From Ottelia alismoides (taxonomy: Eukaryota; Streptophyta; Magnoliopsida; Alismatales; Hydrocharitaceae): DNA of 64,000 bases. The stretch spans positions 496,001-560,000 of the forward strand of contig JAZKJV010002317.1 of the NCBI GenBank assembly GCA_037367405.1, written 5' to 3'. Of the stretch, positions 21,804-33,383 are shown piece after piece. Positions within the stretch are counted from its first letter, which is position 1; each line of letters begins with the position of its first letter. A program made the position numbers and the translations under genes. The notes under the pieces are model-generated. The model was not told the origin of the DNA and made no database searches. It saw nothing but the letters and a program-made list of their open reading frames with translations.

Positions 21804-22999
21804 TGATGCAATCTGAATGAGTAATGAATTAAATGACGACTTGACAATGAAACTACGGAATTAAAATGACGATCGAATAAAGTGATGAGCGATAAGCAAA
21901 TTTTCAGCAACAATAAACATCAAGTTATTCGCGTTTAGCACCGATTTCTCCACAAATTTAGGGCAACACGAATAGCTACCGATTATGGGAAATATATAGC
22001 GATATTTGCGGTACGGAATCTCAATAGTTCACCAAACCGGTTAGCAACTTAACAACCCACAAACTAATATCATGCAGTGAAATTAAAATGGTGGAATTGT
22101 CGCTCATACCACAACCGGCAAGAGAGTTGTAGACGCGCTTCAGATCTGATCAACAAAGGTGGCGGCCAAGTCGGGGCTTCTCGAGCGGCCTCAGGGGCGC
22201 AGGTGGTGGCTGTCTTCACGGTAGTGGTGGCAGCGGTTGCCCAAGCGAGATGCGGGCAGTTGGCGGGCGTTGAAATCGGGAGGAGTGGCGGAGGGAGGGC
22301 AGGAGAAAGGTAATCGGGATAGTGTCTGCGGGGGGGTGGATTTGGTATTTGGGGTTGGAGAAGACTGGTGGCAGCAGGGAGACGGGGTGGAGAGGGTAAG
22401 AGCGGCGGGGGATGGCGTGGGAGGACCTCGAGGAAGTGGCGGCGATGGAGGGGCGGGGCGAGTTGCTGGCGATCGGTGGAGTGCGGGTTCACGGCGGGGA
22501 AGTTGAGGGCGCAACGCGGTGGTGACGAATGGAGGGCGCTTAGGCTGGTGCGGCGGGGAGAGCGGTTGGAAGAAGGCGGCGTAAGGGAGAGGGAGGGGAG
22601 AGAGAAGGGCGGCGGCGGGGAAGTAGGGTTTCGGAGAAAAGAGATTAGCGGGGGAGAGGGGAGAGAGGGCGCGGATCCGAGAGGAGAGAGAGAGGGAGAG
22701 AGATTCGAGAGAGAGAGAGAGAGAATTAGGGGTGGGAGAAAAATTAACTCAATTCAACTTCCTTTAACCCTAATACAAAGGGAGCCCTTTATAGAGGCTA
22801 CTCCCCCTCAAAATAAGCAACAAATCCCTAAAATTAGGGAAAAAGAAAACAAAAGGGAAAGGATAAAAAAGGCCTTTTTATAATGAGCCTTTTACATGGG
22901 AAATAAAATAAATAAAAACAAATGGTAAATAACATGCTCAAACTAAATGTTCACAAAATTGTTATCATGCTGCATCACATGTCATCTATCTGTGCATCA
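21804..22999 (-). repeat. 5' LTR of the Gypsy element (~1.2 kb)
   Basis: It starts TGATGCA at 21804. The outer end is the complementary TGCATCA at either 22971-22977 or 22993-22999; both sites occur, so the edge is ambiguous by 22 bp. The interior has a strongly GC-rich, purine-biased stretch at 22130-22700, including GAGAGAGAGA near 22680-22720. The open frames within it look like composition artefacts. Confidence 0.65.
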
Positions 23000-23004
23000 C
23001 ATCT

Positions 23005-24302
23005 ATCACATTGAGTGTCCGGAATGCCAAACAACCTGCCCCTTCTCACTTTGTCACAAAACCTGCCCCTTCTGAGGCACCACAGAAGACCTTTACTCTG
23101 CATGGGATCTTACTTGCCCAAATTATTTTCTTGTCTTGCTTCAGGTATCGGTTCGGGTCATCCATGATCCCCTTGAACTCCGAGTATGCCCTCTTCATTG
23201 AGAATCTGCCCCCATCCTAAACGAAGTGATCCCTTCCCTGAGATATACAATCAGTAGAGGGAAACTCGGACTGTAGTCTAACGAACTCCTCCATTCGGTG
23301 ATCCGAAAGGTCTATCAAAAACCGAGGGACCCACGAACCATACTCACCAGCTTCTGCTACGGAACACCCCTTGGTTGCCGCCAATGCAAAGAGCCTTGAG
23401 AACATGTTGCAGAGCACCCCATTCCCTGTCCAGTTGTTCTGCCAAAATTCAACGACTTCCCCACCCCCACCTTTGGTATCAATCTCAGCCTCAGTTGTTG
23501 GGGTATAATGTCTCGAACACAGCTCCAAAGAGAAGATTCGAACCATGTTCTTCCTGCCTTAAGAGAGCCCTTGACACCATAAATGGTGCGTAACAGCTTG
23601 GCAACCAAACTATCTGTGTCACCCCAAATCTGAACCACCCACTTAGCCAAAAGTGCTTTGTTCATGCAGTTCACATCCTGAACCCCCAAGCCTTCTTCGT
23701 TTCTTGGCTTCGAGAGCTCCTCCCATCTCACGAGATGTATGCCAGGTCTATGCTGCTTCTCGTCTGACCAGAAAAATCTTTGCATCATTATCTTTGTCTT
23801 TATTCTAACATGTGCCGACATCAACCTTGTTGAAAAGAAGAAGATAGGAATCATTGAAAGCACATGTTTCAAGAGAATCAACTTCCCACCCTTAGAGAGG
23901 GTAACCGCCTTCCATCCCGTCAGTCTCTGTTCAAATCTCATGAGGACCATGATCTAATCCGTTTTTCTAGGTCTGCCTGCCACTAGAGGCAGACCTAGGT
24001 ATGAAATGGGTAACTCACCCAAGGGGCAACCTTGTAACTCAGCCCTTCTACTAATCTCAGCCTCGTCCATCCCAAACTGAATCACCACTGACTTGTTTCT
24101 ATTGATCTGAAGACCAGAGATACTGCTGAAGATATCCATCAACTGCATCACCCTTCTGTGCATATTTTCTGTGCAGCCCAGGAAAATCACCGTGTCATCT
24201 GCATATGGCAATAGTGGAACCGAAATGGTCCCCAAGCAGAAGCCTTCACACCACCCTTTGTCGACCGCTCTCCTGAACATCACTGCCAAAGCGTCTGCAA
24301 CC
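23005..24302 (-). mobile_element. Second L1-type LINE fragment (RT part)
   Basis: 24302 to 23005 on - reads the RT C-terminal half. YADD is at 24194-24205 (PYADDTVIFLG), then ISYLGLPLVAGRPRKTD, LTGWKAVTLSKGGKLILLK, FFWSDEKQHRP, WEELSKPRNEEGLGV and LNKALLAKW-like blocks. 23005-23220 continues with RFSMKRAYSEF and IWASKIPCRVKVF. Upstream domains and the 3' end are missing. The frame breaks near 23952 and ~23450. It is less GC-rich than the L1 at 10946-14058 and clearly a different lineage. Confidence 0.85.
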
Positions 24303-24921
24303 AAAACATCACCAGATTTGCACTGAGTAAAGTGAGTCAGTTCATGGAGCAGCTAAGACACACATATAGATGCAATCCTTATGATTTTGAGGTACCTAAA
24401 GACCTCATCTGGTACTGGCCTTTTATTCAGTCGGGGAACATTTCTTGCTATTACAACTTGGGCAGATGCTGACTATGCAGGATGCCCAAGGATAGAAATT
24501 CAACTTCGGGGTTCGCAGTTTTTGTGGGGAATTCACTTGTATCATGGAAGAGCAAGACACAAACAGTTGTAGCCCGTTCGAGTGTTAAATCATAATATAT
24601 AACTATGCACAAGGTAGCACCGAAATGATGTAGGTTAGATCAGTTCTGAATGATCTAGCAATTGAGGTGCCACTTCTCATGCATCTCCTATGTGACAACC
24701 AGGCTGCATTATTGCCAACAATCCAGCCCTTCCATGAACAGACCAAACATATCGATGTAGATTCCCACTACACCAGAGATATGATCCAGAAGGGTCTCAT
24801 TTCTACCTCCCATGTTAGTTTTAGTGAGCATACAACATATGTGCTCACCAAGGCTCTAACCAGAGGACCTTTTCTGAAATGCTATTCCAAGCTGTACTTG
24901 ATTGATATCTACGCTCCAGCT
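24303..24921 (+). pseudogene. Copia RNase H remnant
   Basis: Frames on + read ALSKVSQFMEQL, CADADYAGCP-like sequence (near 24460-24490), then LLMHLLCDNQAAL, HEQTKHIDVDSHYTRDMIQKG and LTKALTRGPF, ending LIDIYAPA with a stop at 24922-24924. The catalytic Asp residues of the last blocks are present, but frame changes near 24430 and 24600 break the domain. Confidence 0.8.
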
Positions 24922-24931
24922 TGAGGGAGAA

Positions 24932-25096
24932 TGTTGACGAGTTTTATGTTATAGCATTATTTTATCTATTTTATATTTCTTCTTTCCGCAATATGTAATT
25001 TACCCATTAGGGTTTCTTACTCATTAGGGTTTCTCTCTTCTATATAAGAGAACCCTTGGGCACTATGAATAAACAAGTTCTCATTCTTCCACAACA
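24932..25096 (+). repeat. Copia 3' LTR (165 bp)
   Basis: It starts TGTTGACGAG directly after the purine tract CTTGAGGGAGAA and ends CCACAACA. It contains the palindromic TATA block (CTTCTATATAAGAGAACC) and a 17 bp tandem repeat (TTACCCATTAGGGTTTC, then TTACTCATTAGGGTTTC). Confidence 0.75.
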
Positions 25097-25429
25097 AACA
25101 TAATCAAGTACATCGGTCAGAGGGGAAATACTTTCACAAGAACTGAAGTTGCCTCCTTGATAAGTCCTTGATGTGATGCTGAGGTCCACCAACATCATAC
25201 GAATTGGGTACGTCGATAAAAACAGAGGATCCACCAAAGGAAGAGCTATGGATGACACATCCATCATAACAGAGGTCGAGCCTACCAATGACTCCTCCCT
25301 AGGATCGGTCTTCCCATGTTAAGGTGGAGTTCCTTACATGAAATGGGGTGATAGGTACTTGAGCAACATCAATTGAAAAGACATCTTACTAACTACATGC
25401 ATAGCTTTAAACATCTGTCCAGCACATCA
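25097..25429. other. Unassigned spacer
   Basis: Sequence between the Copia LTR and the zinc-knuckle frame. No motif recognised. It may be the downstream part of the same unidentified element. Confidence 0.35.
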
Positions 25430-26311
25430 TCTTTCAACACCAGTCACACCATAAATACCAGCATCACATCGCAAACCCTTTGAGACAACCTCAACCACCT
25501 TTGCAACCCCCGCCAAGGCACCTTGGAAACACTCAAGACGACAGGAAGTGAATGGCATGCCAACAACACAGAAAAACCTGCAAGCACCATAGACGGCCGT
25601 ACCATCCCTAAAATGAGAGCACCTTCGAACAACTCCCAGATTACCTGTACTTGCTTCCAACAGAACCCCAGCCTGAGACGAAGTGAGACTGCATATGCAA
25701 ATAGACTCAGAGTTCAATGGAACCACACCTCCATCAAATTCTGTCTAGAAAAAATATTGGAGGCCCGTCTTTACGATTTCCATCACCAACTATAGAAACC
25801 ACAAAAGCAATTGTAACCTCTACATGCCCCTCCGACATCATCGATGCAATCCCATACTGGAGTGGAACATCATCATCATTGTGGTAGGCACCACCCAAGG
25901 CTGCCAAACTCTCTGGTCGCTACAATCCCTCCCTTTGTGGCCCCATTCATCGCACTTGAAGCATCATAAATTAAGGTGTCATAGACCTATACTGTGACCC
26001 TAACGCTCCGCAACCACCGCCGCTCTTGACATGCCATGGAAGTCCCCCTCCCTAGCGGGTCCAACCGTGACCACATGAGGGGTCGTATCCCCACCAGGAT
26101 CCTGACCGAGCACCCAATCATCCAAATACGGCTCACCCGCAGCAAGCGAGTACAACCTCAGAGTCCTCTGGTGCCACAGGACCTCCAGTGAAGGTTGATT
26201 ACGGTGATCGATCCCATCACGTGGAGCCCTAGGAGGCCGCACAAACATGGGCAAAGGTTGGCGGTGGCGAAAGCCCTCAACAGGATGCTGCAGAGGGCCT
26301 ACATGCACCAT
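25430..26311 (-). pseudogene. Orphan frame with a CCHC zinc knuckle
   Basis: At 25922-25963 the - strand encodes CFKCDEWGHKGRDC, a perfect C-x2-C-x4-H-x4-C zinc knuckle. Upstream, 26000-26311 is a 103-codon frame rich in His, Pro and Arg. Downstream, 25427-25850 has open frames without known motifs. Stops and frame changes separate the parts. Zinc knuckles occur in LTR-element gag and in LINE ORF1 proteins. No RT, protease or LTR lies next to it, so its parent element is not identified. It could be the ORF1 of one of the L1 lineages. Confidence 0.45.
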
Positions 26312-28324
26312 GGAGTCCCACCACCATGGAGGGGAGCCTCTCCATCAGGTATGATCTTTCTCTCACAACATCAAAAACTTTCTCATCCCCTTCATTCCTT
26401 CTCTCCCCCTCTCCCGCATCGCTTTGTGCATCCCAAAAGTATAATCTCGCCTCTTGCTGTTTGTCATGTTAAGAGAGAATGATTGGACGTGGAACATGTG
26501 AACCATCATACTCTATCATCTCATAGAGCTTTTAGAACAATGCTCTCATGCTCTGCTTTTGTTATGAAGAATTTCATGTAAATGTCGAACTCCCTGTCAC
26601 TTCCTCTGGGTAATGACTTAAGGACTGCGACATATATGCCTTCCACGCAGATCTCCAAACAATAACATGTATTTTTTTACAGATTGTAGTAAATTAGGCA
26701 TATGTAAGAAAGTTCGTAGTATTTGACTCAATATGTTCGAATATGCCACTTAGTAAATATTTGTGCGTTTTATCAATGGATGATTCCGTTTGAGTGATTT
26801 TTTATTGTGAAGTTCCACATGCAACCCACCTATGGCATCCACATGTGTTGTAACATGTGCATATGGATTTTAAGCAAGAGGCGCATCATTTTCCGTGGTT
26901 TTACATCATTTGTTATTACAAAAAGCCTCTTTATGTATGGGGAATCACCACAAGAGAAATAGCATAAAAAACTCTCAAAACAATGGAGGACACATCTCCA
27001 ACGCACATTGGATACCCGTCTAGAGTTGGATGCATTGTGCATGCTTGCTTATAGCCTCAAATCTGATCTCAAAATCTTTCTGCCTTAAACTCCAAAATGG
27101 TAATTTCATGAAATTTCACCGATATCATCGTATTTAGTGGAAATAGCTATAAAACTCAATCTTTTCCGGTATTTAAGGGCTCAAATATTCTTTATCCAAA
27201 TTAAAGTAGAAATACACATATGTTGGTTAAAATTGAGGTGTAAATAGAAAGTTTTTCGTAGTAATATCATAATCACTGCGCATGTTGATAAAAATATAAA
27301 ATATGTACCATGCAAGGTATGCACTGAAAATTTTATCAAAGGGACTGCATAAATAAGTTGAAATGGTCATAGAATAAAATTATAGCATTGGAAATTGTAG
27401 AAGTATTCTTTTATTGTATTTAAAAAATGATAACATTATTCCTTATGAAAAATGCAGTCATTTAATTTGAGATTATGTACTGTTTTTAACATTTAGAGTT
27501 TTCAAAAAATTGTAGCCATAAAATGTGGTGTGTGTGTGTGTATAGCGAAAAGAACTCACATGATTATTGTGTGGTGGATTCAAACAAAGTGTCTTGTACA
27601 TGTGCATTGATGCATGATAGTTGGAATATTATTAGGAAGATTACAGATAAGAGGTAAAATTATCGTAGCAATAAAAGATGCAACATAGTAAAAATATTGT
27701 AAGGAATATTATTAGGAAGATGAGAGATAAGAGGTAAAGTTATCATAGCAATAAAAGATGCGACTTAGTAAAAATGTTGTAGAAAAAGATTGAGGGGCTT
27801 AGGTAGGGGAGGTAGCCTCCAACAAATTTGCACCTAGTAATGATGACACTCCAATATAACAAGCACCTCACAGTAGCGCTAACAACACCATATAACAACC
27901 CCAGTGTGGTAATACCTCACATCAGGGTGTCCTAGGCAGAGGCTGTACCCTCTAATGGAGGAGGTGATGAAGGAGTGACTTAAGGATGGTAGGGGCACCC
28001 TCTACTCCAGTAGCAGCAGTGATGGGCATGAGAAAGGTGTTGATGAGGATGAGAGGTAATGGAGAGGAGTACGTCAACAATGGGGAGGAGATTCAATGGC
28101 GAGGAGGGAGGCGATGATCGGTAGGAGAGATGTTAGGATGGTGAGGGTTGGATTTCAGGAGAAATGCGGTTGTTTGAAGGGAAGGATGTGTTTGGGAGGA
28201 GGGGAGATCATATATGAATAGATATGCATGATCTTCAAAATTGAATCACTTGCATATGCGATTCTTGATTCTCATAAGCATCATATGTGACCCTGATATT
28301 GCCTAATGGGTGCATATAACTAGT
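26312..28324. other. AT-rich DNA, no gene seen
   Basis: Both strands are full of stops. It holds a short (TG)n run at 27529-27541 and an 80 bp tandem duplication (27623-27782). A more GC-rich block at 27790-28200 has G-rich purine runs. GCATATGC-type words near 28250-28310 recall the clusters at 9033-9155 and 57965-58050. Confidence 0.45.
27623..27782. repeat. 80 bp tandem duplication
   Basis: GGAATATTATTAGGAAGAT begins at 27623 and 27703, and the two units stay alignable through AGATGC(A/G)AC...TAGTAAAAAT. Roughly 90 percent identical by eye. Confidence 0.8.
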
Positions 28325-28350
28325 GATGTCAGCCGGTCGGGTTCGTGGTG

Positions 28351-28495
28351 TGTTTGAAAAAAGAATTAGAGTTGTTTATTCTATGAACTCTAGGGCTCTC
28401 TTATACAGAGGAGAGACCTATGGGTAAATTACATAAGATAGAAAAGAATAAAGAAAACTGAGAAAACAATAAAGAAACATAAATAGATCTCTACA
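28351..28495 (-). repeat. 3' LTR of Copia-3 (145 bp)
   Basis: TGTTTGAAAA...CTCTACA, followed by TCCCCTCAAGGTGG, the complement of the polypurine tract. It differs from the 5' LTR by several substitutions, for example TGTTTGAAAA against TGTTGGGAAA and CTTATACAGAG against CTTATATATAG. Confidence 0.85.
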
Positions 28496-28504
28496 TCCCC
28501 TCAA

Positions 28505-29935
28505 GGTGGTGCATAGATATCAATCATGCTTAGCTTGGATGAACACTTCTGAAATGATCTTCTGAGCAATGCCTTGGTGAAAATATCTGCAGTTTGATAA
28601 AATCTTTCTGGATCATGTCCCGTGTATAGTGGCAATCTACTTCTATATTTAGTTTTCTCATGAAAGGTAGGATTGTTTGTAATAAATAAGGCAGCTTGGT
28701 TATTACATTATAACTGCATAGGAAGAGGTACATCTATATATAAGTCTACAAGCACCGTTCAGAACCACATCATTTCTGTGCTTGCTTGTGCCATGACCAT
28801 ATATTCTGATTCAACACTTGACCTGACAACCACAATTTGCTTCTTACTTTTCCAGGAAACTAGAGAACTGCCAACAAATACAGTGAAGCATGGGGTAAAC
28901 TTCCTGTGCTTAGGACATCGTGCATAATTTGTATCTACACATGCTGTAATAGTAAGAGTTTCTCCTTTCCTTAATAGCAATCCTGCACATGGAGATAATT
29001 TTAGGTACCTCAAGATCATATATAACACATCCATGTGTACCTGTCGGGGTTTCTCCATGAATTGACTAACCCGATTAACATCAAAGGAGATACCTGGTGT
29101 AGTGATAGTAACATAAATATGCTTTCGCACCAATTCTCTGTCTCCTGTCTATGTCATATGTATCATCATCATATAACCTCATTCTGGGATCCATAAGAGT
29201 AGCAGCAGGTCGACACCCAATCATGCCTGTCTCAACTAGCATGACATACTTCCTTTGAGTCATCACGAAACCCTGCTGATTCTTGATAAACTCTACCCCA
29301 AGAAATACGTAGTGCATCAAGGTCCTTGGTAACAAATTGTCGACCCATGAATTCCTTTGCCCTCTTGATCTTTTACGCATCATCTCCTGTAACAAGTATG
29401 ACATCATCATAAACCATGATAACAATTGTAGCTCTGAGGGTTCTCTGTACAAACAGTGAATGATCTGCATTTGATATCTTGAATCCTTGCTTCTCAATTA
29501 GATCTGAGAGGTTCTGAATCATGCCCTTGGGCTTTGCTTCATGCCATATATTGCCTTGTGAAGTCTACAAACCTGCTGACACTCCCCCTCAGCAGCTAAC
29601 TCCGGAGGTTGATGCAAGTAGACTTCTTCTTGGAGATCACCATACAAGAATGCATTTTTAACATCAAGCTGAAAAAAAGGCCAATCACGTACCACTACAA
29701 CTAAATGAATATCTCGTAGAGTGGAGTGGCGAGCAGCATGAGAAAATATGTCCATATAATCCACCCCATAAGTCTGAGTAAATCCTCGTGCAACCAATCT
29801 AGCCTTGTAACGATCAAGACTCCCATCTGCATGGTGTTTTGCTGTAAACACTGCAACTGACAATATACACTCTATTGGGAGCAGGGACCAAACTCCAGAT
29901 ACCACGCGACTGTAGTTTAACCATCTCTTCTTCTA
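28505..29935 (-). pseudogene. Copia-3 reverse transcriptase and RNase H
   Basis: 29519-29905 reads [58 protein letters not shown]. 29081-29497 holds the region after the active site in shifted frames (FVMTQRKYVMLVETG, LYDDDTYD). 28759-29133 gives RNase H (SWKSKKQIVVVRSSVESEY, MAQASTEMMW); the first metal-ligand block reads ACVDTNYAR. At least four frame changes separate the parts. Confidence 0.85.
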
Positions 29936-31860
29936 TGGCCAGACGTCATAGACTGTCTCTCAAGGCCTCCTGATAATTCCGTATGATTTCCATGGAAGAT
30001 AGAGCAATAATGAATTTTTTGAAGTCCTTGGACAAGCGATCAAAGGGAACTTGGGAAGCAAGAGGACATGAGGCGCATGTACGCTTCTGCTTCCATAGTG
30101 CAATAGGTACATTCGGGTCATTGTGAATCTCTTCAATTCGTATGCCATCCTCTTGTAAAGATTCTTGCTCAGACCCATCTCCAGACCCATCGCTAGCAAC
30201 ATTGTATTCAGAACAAAACTGAGGCATGCTGGATGACGGGTAATGACCATGAGCAGAAGCATGCATAAGTATAGTATCGTTTAAAGGGTAAAACATGGAT
30301 TATGAGAGGTGTCAGTACAAAATGAGATGCTGGAGGTGGTGACGGAGATGGAGGTAGTGATGGGCTCATAGGAAGACGTGGCATGTAGACCTCGTCATCT
30401 GAATTTGATAAAGTCAACCTATCACATGTAGGAGAAAAATACATTGCCGACTCAAAAAATGTGATATCGATGGTAACGTAATATTTTATACTCAATGGAT
30501 CACGACATCTATATCCCTTCTGCGTCCCGGAGTACCCAACAAAATATCATTTAACATCTCTAGGAGAAAGCTTGTCAAAACCTGGAAACAACTGATGGAT
30601 GAAAGCAACAGAACCAAAAACACAAGTAAGTGAGAATAATTGCTTCTCTGAAAAAGCCAGGGAGAAAGGAATTTTCTCACCTAGTACAGACGAGGGCATG
30701 CGATTCACAAGATAACAAGCCGTAAGAACTGCATCACCTCAGAACGAATGTGGTTCACGATTCGGGATAAGTAGAGTCATGGTTATTAAGGCGGCAAGGC
30801 TATAAGGCGTTACACCTGGGCACCTAGGCGCCTAGGAGCGCTTAGGCGCACCTAGGCGCGCCTAGGCGTTTTCAAAGTGGCATCAAGAAATTTCAAAAAT
30901 ATCGCATTTGGATGCTAGATTATTAAGAAATTATATAGCTTTTCAAAAATATGACATGTATATCACATTTTCAAAATGCGCTATGTATATCGCTTTTTGT
31001 AAATGCGCAATGTATATCGCATTTTGAAATTGAGATATGGTGTAGTGTGCATGAAAAATAGTTGCCTAGCCGTCAAGGCGTGCCTAGGCGCTCCTAGGCG
31101 GCCGCCTAGGCGCCCAGGAAACCCAAGGTGCACGCCATTTGCTATAAAAGAAAGGTGTTCATTCTAGGCGCACGGCTCGGGGCGCCTGGGCGCCTAGGCG
31201 GCCGCCTAGGCGCACCTAGGCGTACGCCTTAACATCTATGAGTAGAGTTCGAGTAACATCAAGTAAATGACGATACTTTCTTTTTGCCACACCATTCTGT
31301 TGAGAAGTGTAGGCGCATGATGTTTGATGAAGAATACCACGAGATGAAAATAATTGTGGGAGTGCACGAGTACATAATTCCAATGCATTATTAGTTCTCA
31401 CAAATTTGACACAAGAAGAAAAAACATTCTGCACTTCATTGATAAAAGTTGTAATCACATTCCGAGCTTCAGATTTATTCTTCACTAAAGACCCATGACA
31501 TGCAAGAAAAATCATCAACAACAACTAGTAAAAACATGTGTCCCTAGTGATTGGGAACACAACTAAGACCCCAAATGTCAACATGAAAGAGCTCAAAAAG
31601 GGAGCTACTGCTCTGACTCTGATGACTTGGAAAAGTAGACCGATGGTGCTTTCCCAACTGACATGCATCGCATTGGAAGGATGAGCGAAGTGAGATCTGA
31701 GGGAGAACTTGACTCATCTTCTGAAGGGGAAGGTGACCAAAGCGTAGGTGTCATAGGAAATGTGAGTCTGGTCCTTTAGAATTGGAGGATATGCCGGGGT
31801 ATGGAGTTCGGAACAGTCAATAGAGGCAACCTTGCTCACGGCCACAACCAATCACCCTGC
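29936..31860 (-). pseudogene. Copia-3 integrase (interrupted by a MITE)
   Basis: 30208-30680 and 29946-30296 carry the C-terminal integrase and the linker. 31216-31524 carries the core: KNKSEARNVITTFINEVQN, RTNNALEL, TSQQNGVAKRKYRHLLD. Both visible catalytic positions are altered. The second acidic residue is Asn (family pattern R-(T/S)-D-N-A-L-E) and the third is Lys (family G-V-A-E-R-K). The N-terminal zinc-finger half is at 31530-31860 in broken frames. The MITE at 30778-31240 splits the gene. Confidence 0.83.
30778..31240. mobile_element. hAT-type MITE, CCTAGGCG family (463 bp)
   Basis: It is flanked by a perfect 8 bp duplication AGTAGAGT (30770-30777 and 31241-31248), the hallmark of hAT transposition. 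Inverted ends are CATGGTTATTAAGGCG and, on the complement of the right end, CATAGATGTTAAGGCG. Dense subterminal repeats of CCTAGGCG and its dyad forms (CGCCTAGGCG, GCCTAGGCGG) occupy both ends (30815-30870 and 31070-31220), while the middle is AT-rich. There is no coding capacity, so it depends on a hAT transposase elsewhere. Confidence 0.9.
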
Positions 31861-31867
31861 TCATAAG

Positions 31868-32072
31868 CATGGCATCAAATTTCAGCGAAATTCAGTCGAA
31901 TTTCTGTCGAATATCGATATCCAGTTGAAATCGAAATTCGATCGAAATGATCGACATATGAGGGTCCTAGTACAAAAAATAACCGAAATGACCGAAATTC
32001 CACCGAAATTCCCTCGAAATTCCGTTTTGGTCGATACCGAATTGGTGACCGAAACCGACATTTAGGGCCTTG
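31868..32072. mobile_element. hAT-type MITE, CGAAATTTCG family (205 bp)
   Basis: Flanking octamers CTCATAAG (31860-31867) and CTCGTAAG (32073-32080) differ at one base. Ends are CATGGCATCAAATTTC and, on the complement, CAAGGCCCTAAATGTC. The interior is filled with CGAAAT and ATTTCG words in both orientations (for example ACCGAAATTCC and GTCGAATTTC). It is inserted in the Copia-3 pol region between integrase and protease. Confidence 0.85.
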
Positions 32073-33383
32073 CTCGTAAGAATGTCCTGAAATACAAAAG
32101 ACGGTGGCCCGACAATGTAAATCCTTCGCAATTTGAATAATATATAATAAACTCGTAGAAAAGTCAGGGTACATGCAACACATTCTGCAGACACATCGAA
32201 AGTGTCGAACTGATCTCCACTTCTTCTGTGATAGGGGAATGAGTTCCATCGGTTATGACAACAGTTCTCCTTGGAGGAACATGTATGTAAGCTGCAAGTT
32301 GATCTCTATCTCTACACAAGCGATGTGTTGCACCGGAGTCCATAATCCATTCTGTAATATCATATCCATGGCAAGTAGCAAGAGCATAAGTGCTACCTGA
32401 GGTACTGACGGTGGCAGAGGTACTGACAGATATAGAAGCAACAACATCAGAGTGGCCTCATGGAGTAGGCGAGGAAGCAATGAGACCAGCATGAGGCATA
32501 ATGTCCCTTAATCGAGCTACAAGGTCATCAAACCTCTGATTTAAAGATGGAGTCATAGGAACCGCCACGTACTCTGCAACACGAGCTGATGCAGGAAAAC
32601 CATGCTTGGAGTAGCATGTATCCTCTGTGTGCCCAAGACGATGACAGTTAGTGCATGGCTGACGAATACGACCTCCTCTACCACGAGGTCCACGACTACG
32701 AAACTGAGAAGAGCCTCCCTACCGTCGGAGGTTGCCATCACAGAATAAGTCTGAGTAGAAGCATGTGATGAGACAATGATTCGGCTAAGTCTGCAGAAAG
32801 CTTCCTCCATGGGAGGAGTAGTAGCATATGCCAATATTTGTGAACATGCTACCTCATACTGTGGATCGAGTGCTGCAAGGAATACACCAACCATAGTGAC
32901 ATTCCTGTAGGTCTTTTGCTACTCGAGAGTGGCTGTAAGAGGCATAAAATTATGGAGCTTCTCGAACATTCCATACATGGACATGTATAGGGAATAAAGG
33001 GGCTGCCTGCTCTGCTTGCAATAAATATTTCGTGATTTTGCTACAGAATCTTTATCTCATTCCTCAACTGTGAATAGGTGGATGTGAGGATATCCCACAT
33101 CACCTTAGCGGCGGACAAATGTACCACATCATTGATGATCTCTGACATCAATGCACCAGATAACCAGACCTGCGCATAAGCATCATCTACCTCCATGCAA
33201 GGCATTGACCACAGTTTTCTCACCCGGCTCTTCCTCGGTAAGAATATATTTCTTACCCATAGACTTCATGAAGCTCATGATCTGCATGACCCATAACTCG
33301 TAAATCCTCCTGTTCATCTTGTCAATTGCCGTTGGACCTCTGAAAGTGCTTGTGGCGGGAATATCGACTTCGTTCTCTGACAT
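32073..33383 (-). pseudogene. Copia-3 protease and gag
   Basis: Gag starts with ATG at 33383 (MSENEVDIPATSTFRG), followed by YELWVMQIMSFMKSMGKKY and, near 32860-32894, MVGVFLAALDPQYEVA. The zinc-knuckle region lies at ~32590-32660 (Cys and His codons visible in CHRLGHTEDTC order). The protease block WIMDSGA lies near 32335-32360. Several stops and shifts are present. Confidence 0.8.

Larger units (their letters stand above)
21129..22999 (-). mobile_element. 5' end of a Ty3/Gypsy element
   Basis: On - the order is LTR (21804-~22999), primer site (21787-21800), a short leader and a gag start (to 21129), where it breaks off against Copia-2. The protease, RT, RNase H and integrase are absent. 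Both the gag type and the 1.2 kb GC/GA-rich LTR differ from every Copia element here. Confidence 0.75.
24303..25096 (+). mobile_element. 3' end of a Copia element on the + strand
   Basis: This is an RNase H remnant followed by a purine tract and a 165 bp LTR. It is of the Copia-2/Copia-5 family but in opposite orientation. It is cut on its left side by the L1 fragment. Confidence 0.85.

Noticed and set aside
22077..22883. Several long overlapping open frames on both strands in GA/GC-rich DNA
   Set aside because: They overlap each other in three or more frames, are dominated by Gly, Arg, Glu, Pro or Ser, and lie inside the Gypsy LTR; composition explains them.
24932..25096. Solo LTR
   Set aside because: It is preceded by a purine tract and an RNase H remnant in the right orientation, so it is the 3' LTR of a truncated element rather than a solo LTR.
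27529..27541. (TG)n tract as Z-DNA or regulatory element
   Set aside because: About six repeats only; too short to call anything but a simple repeat.
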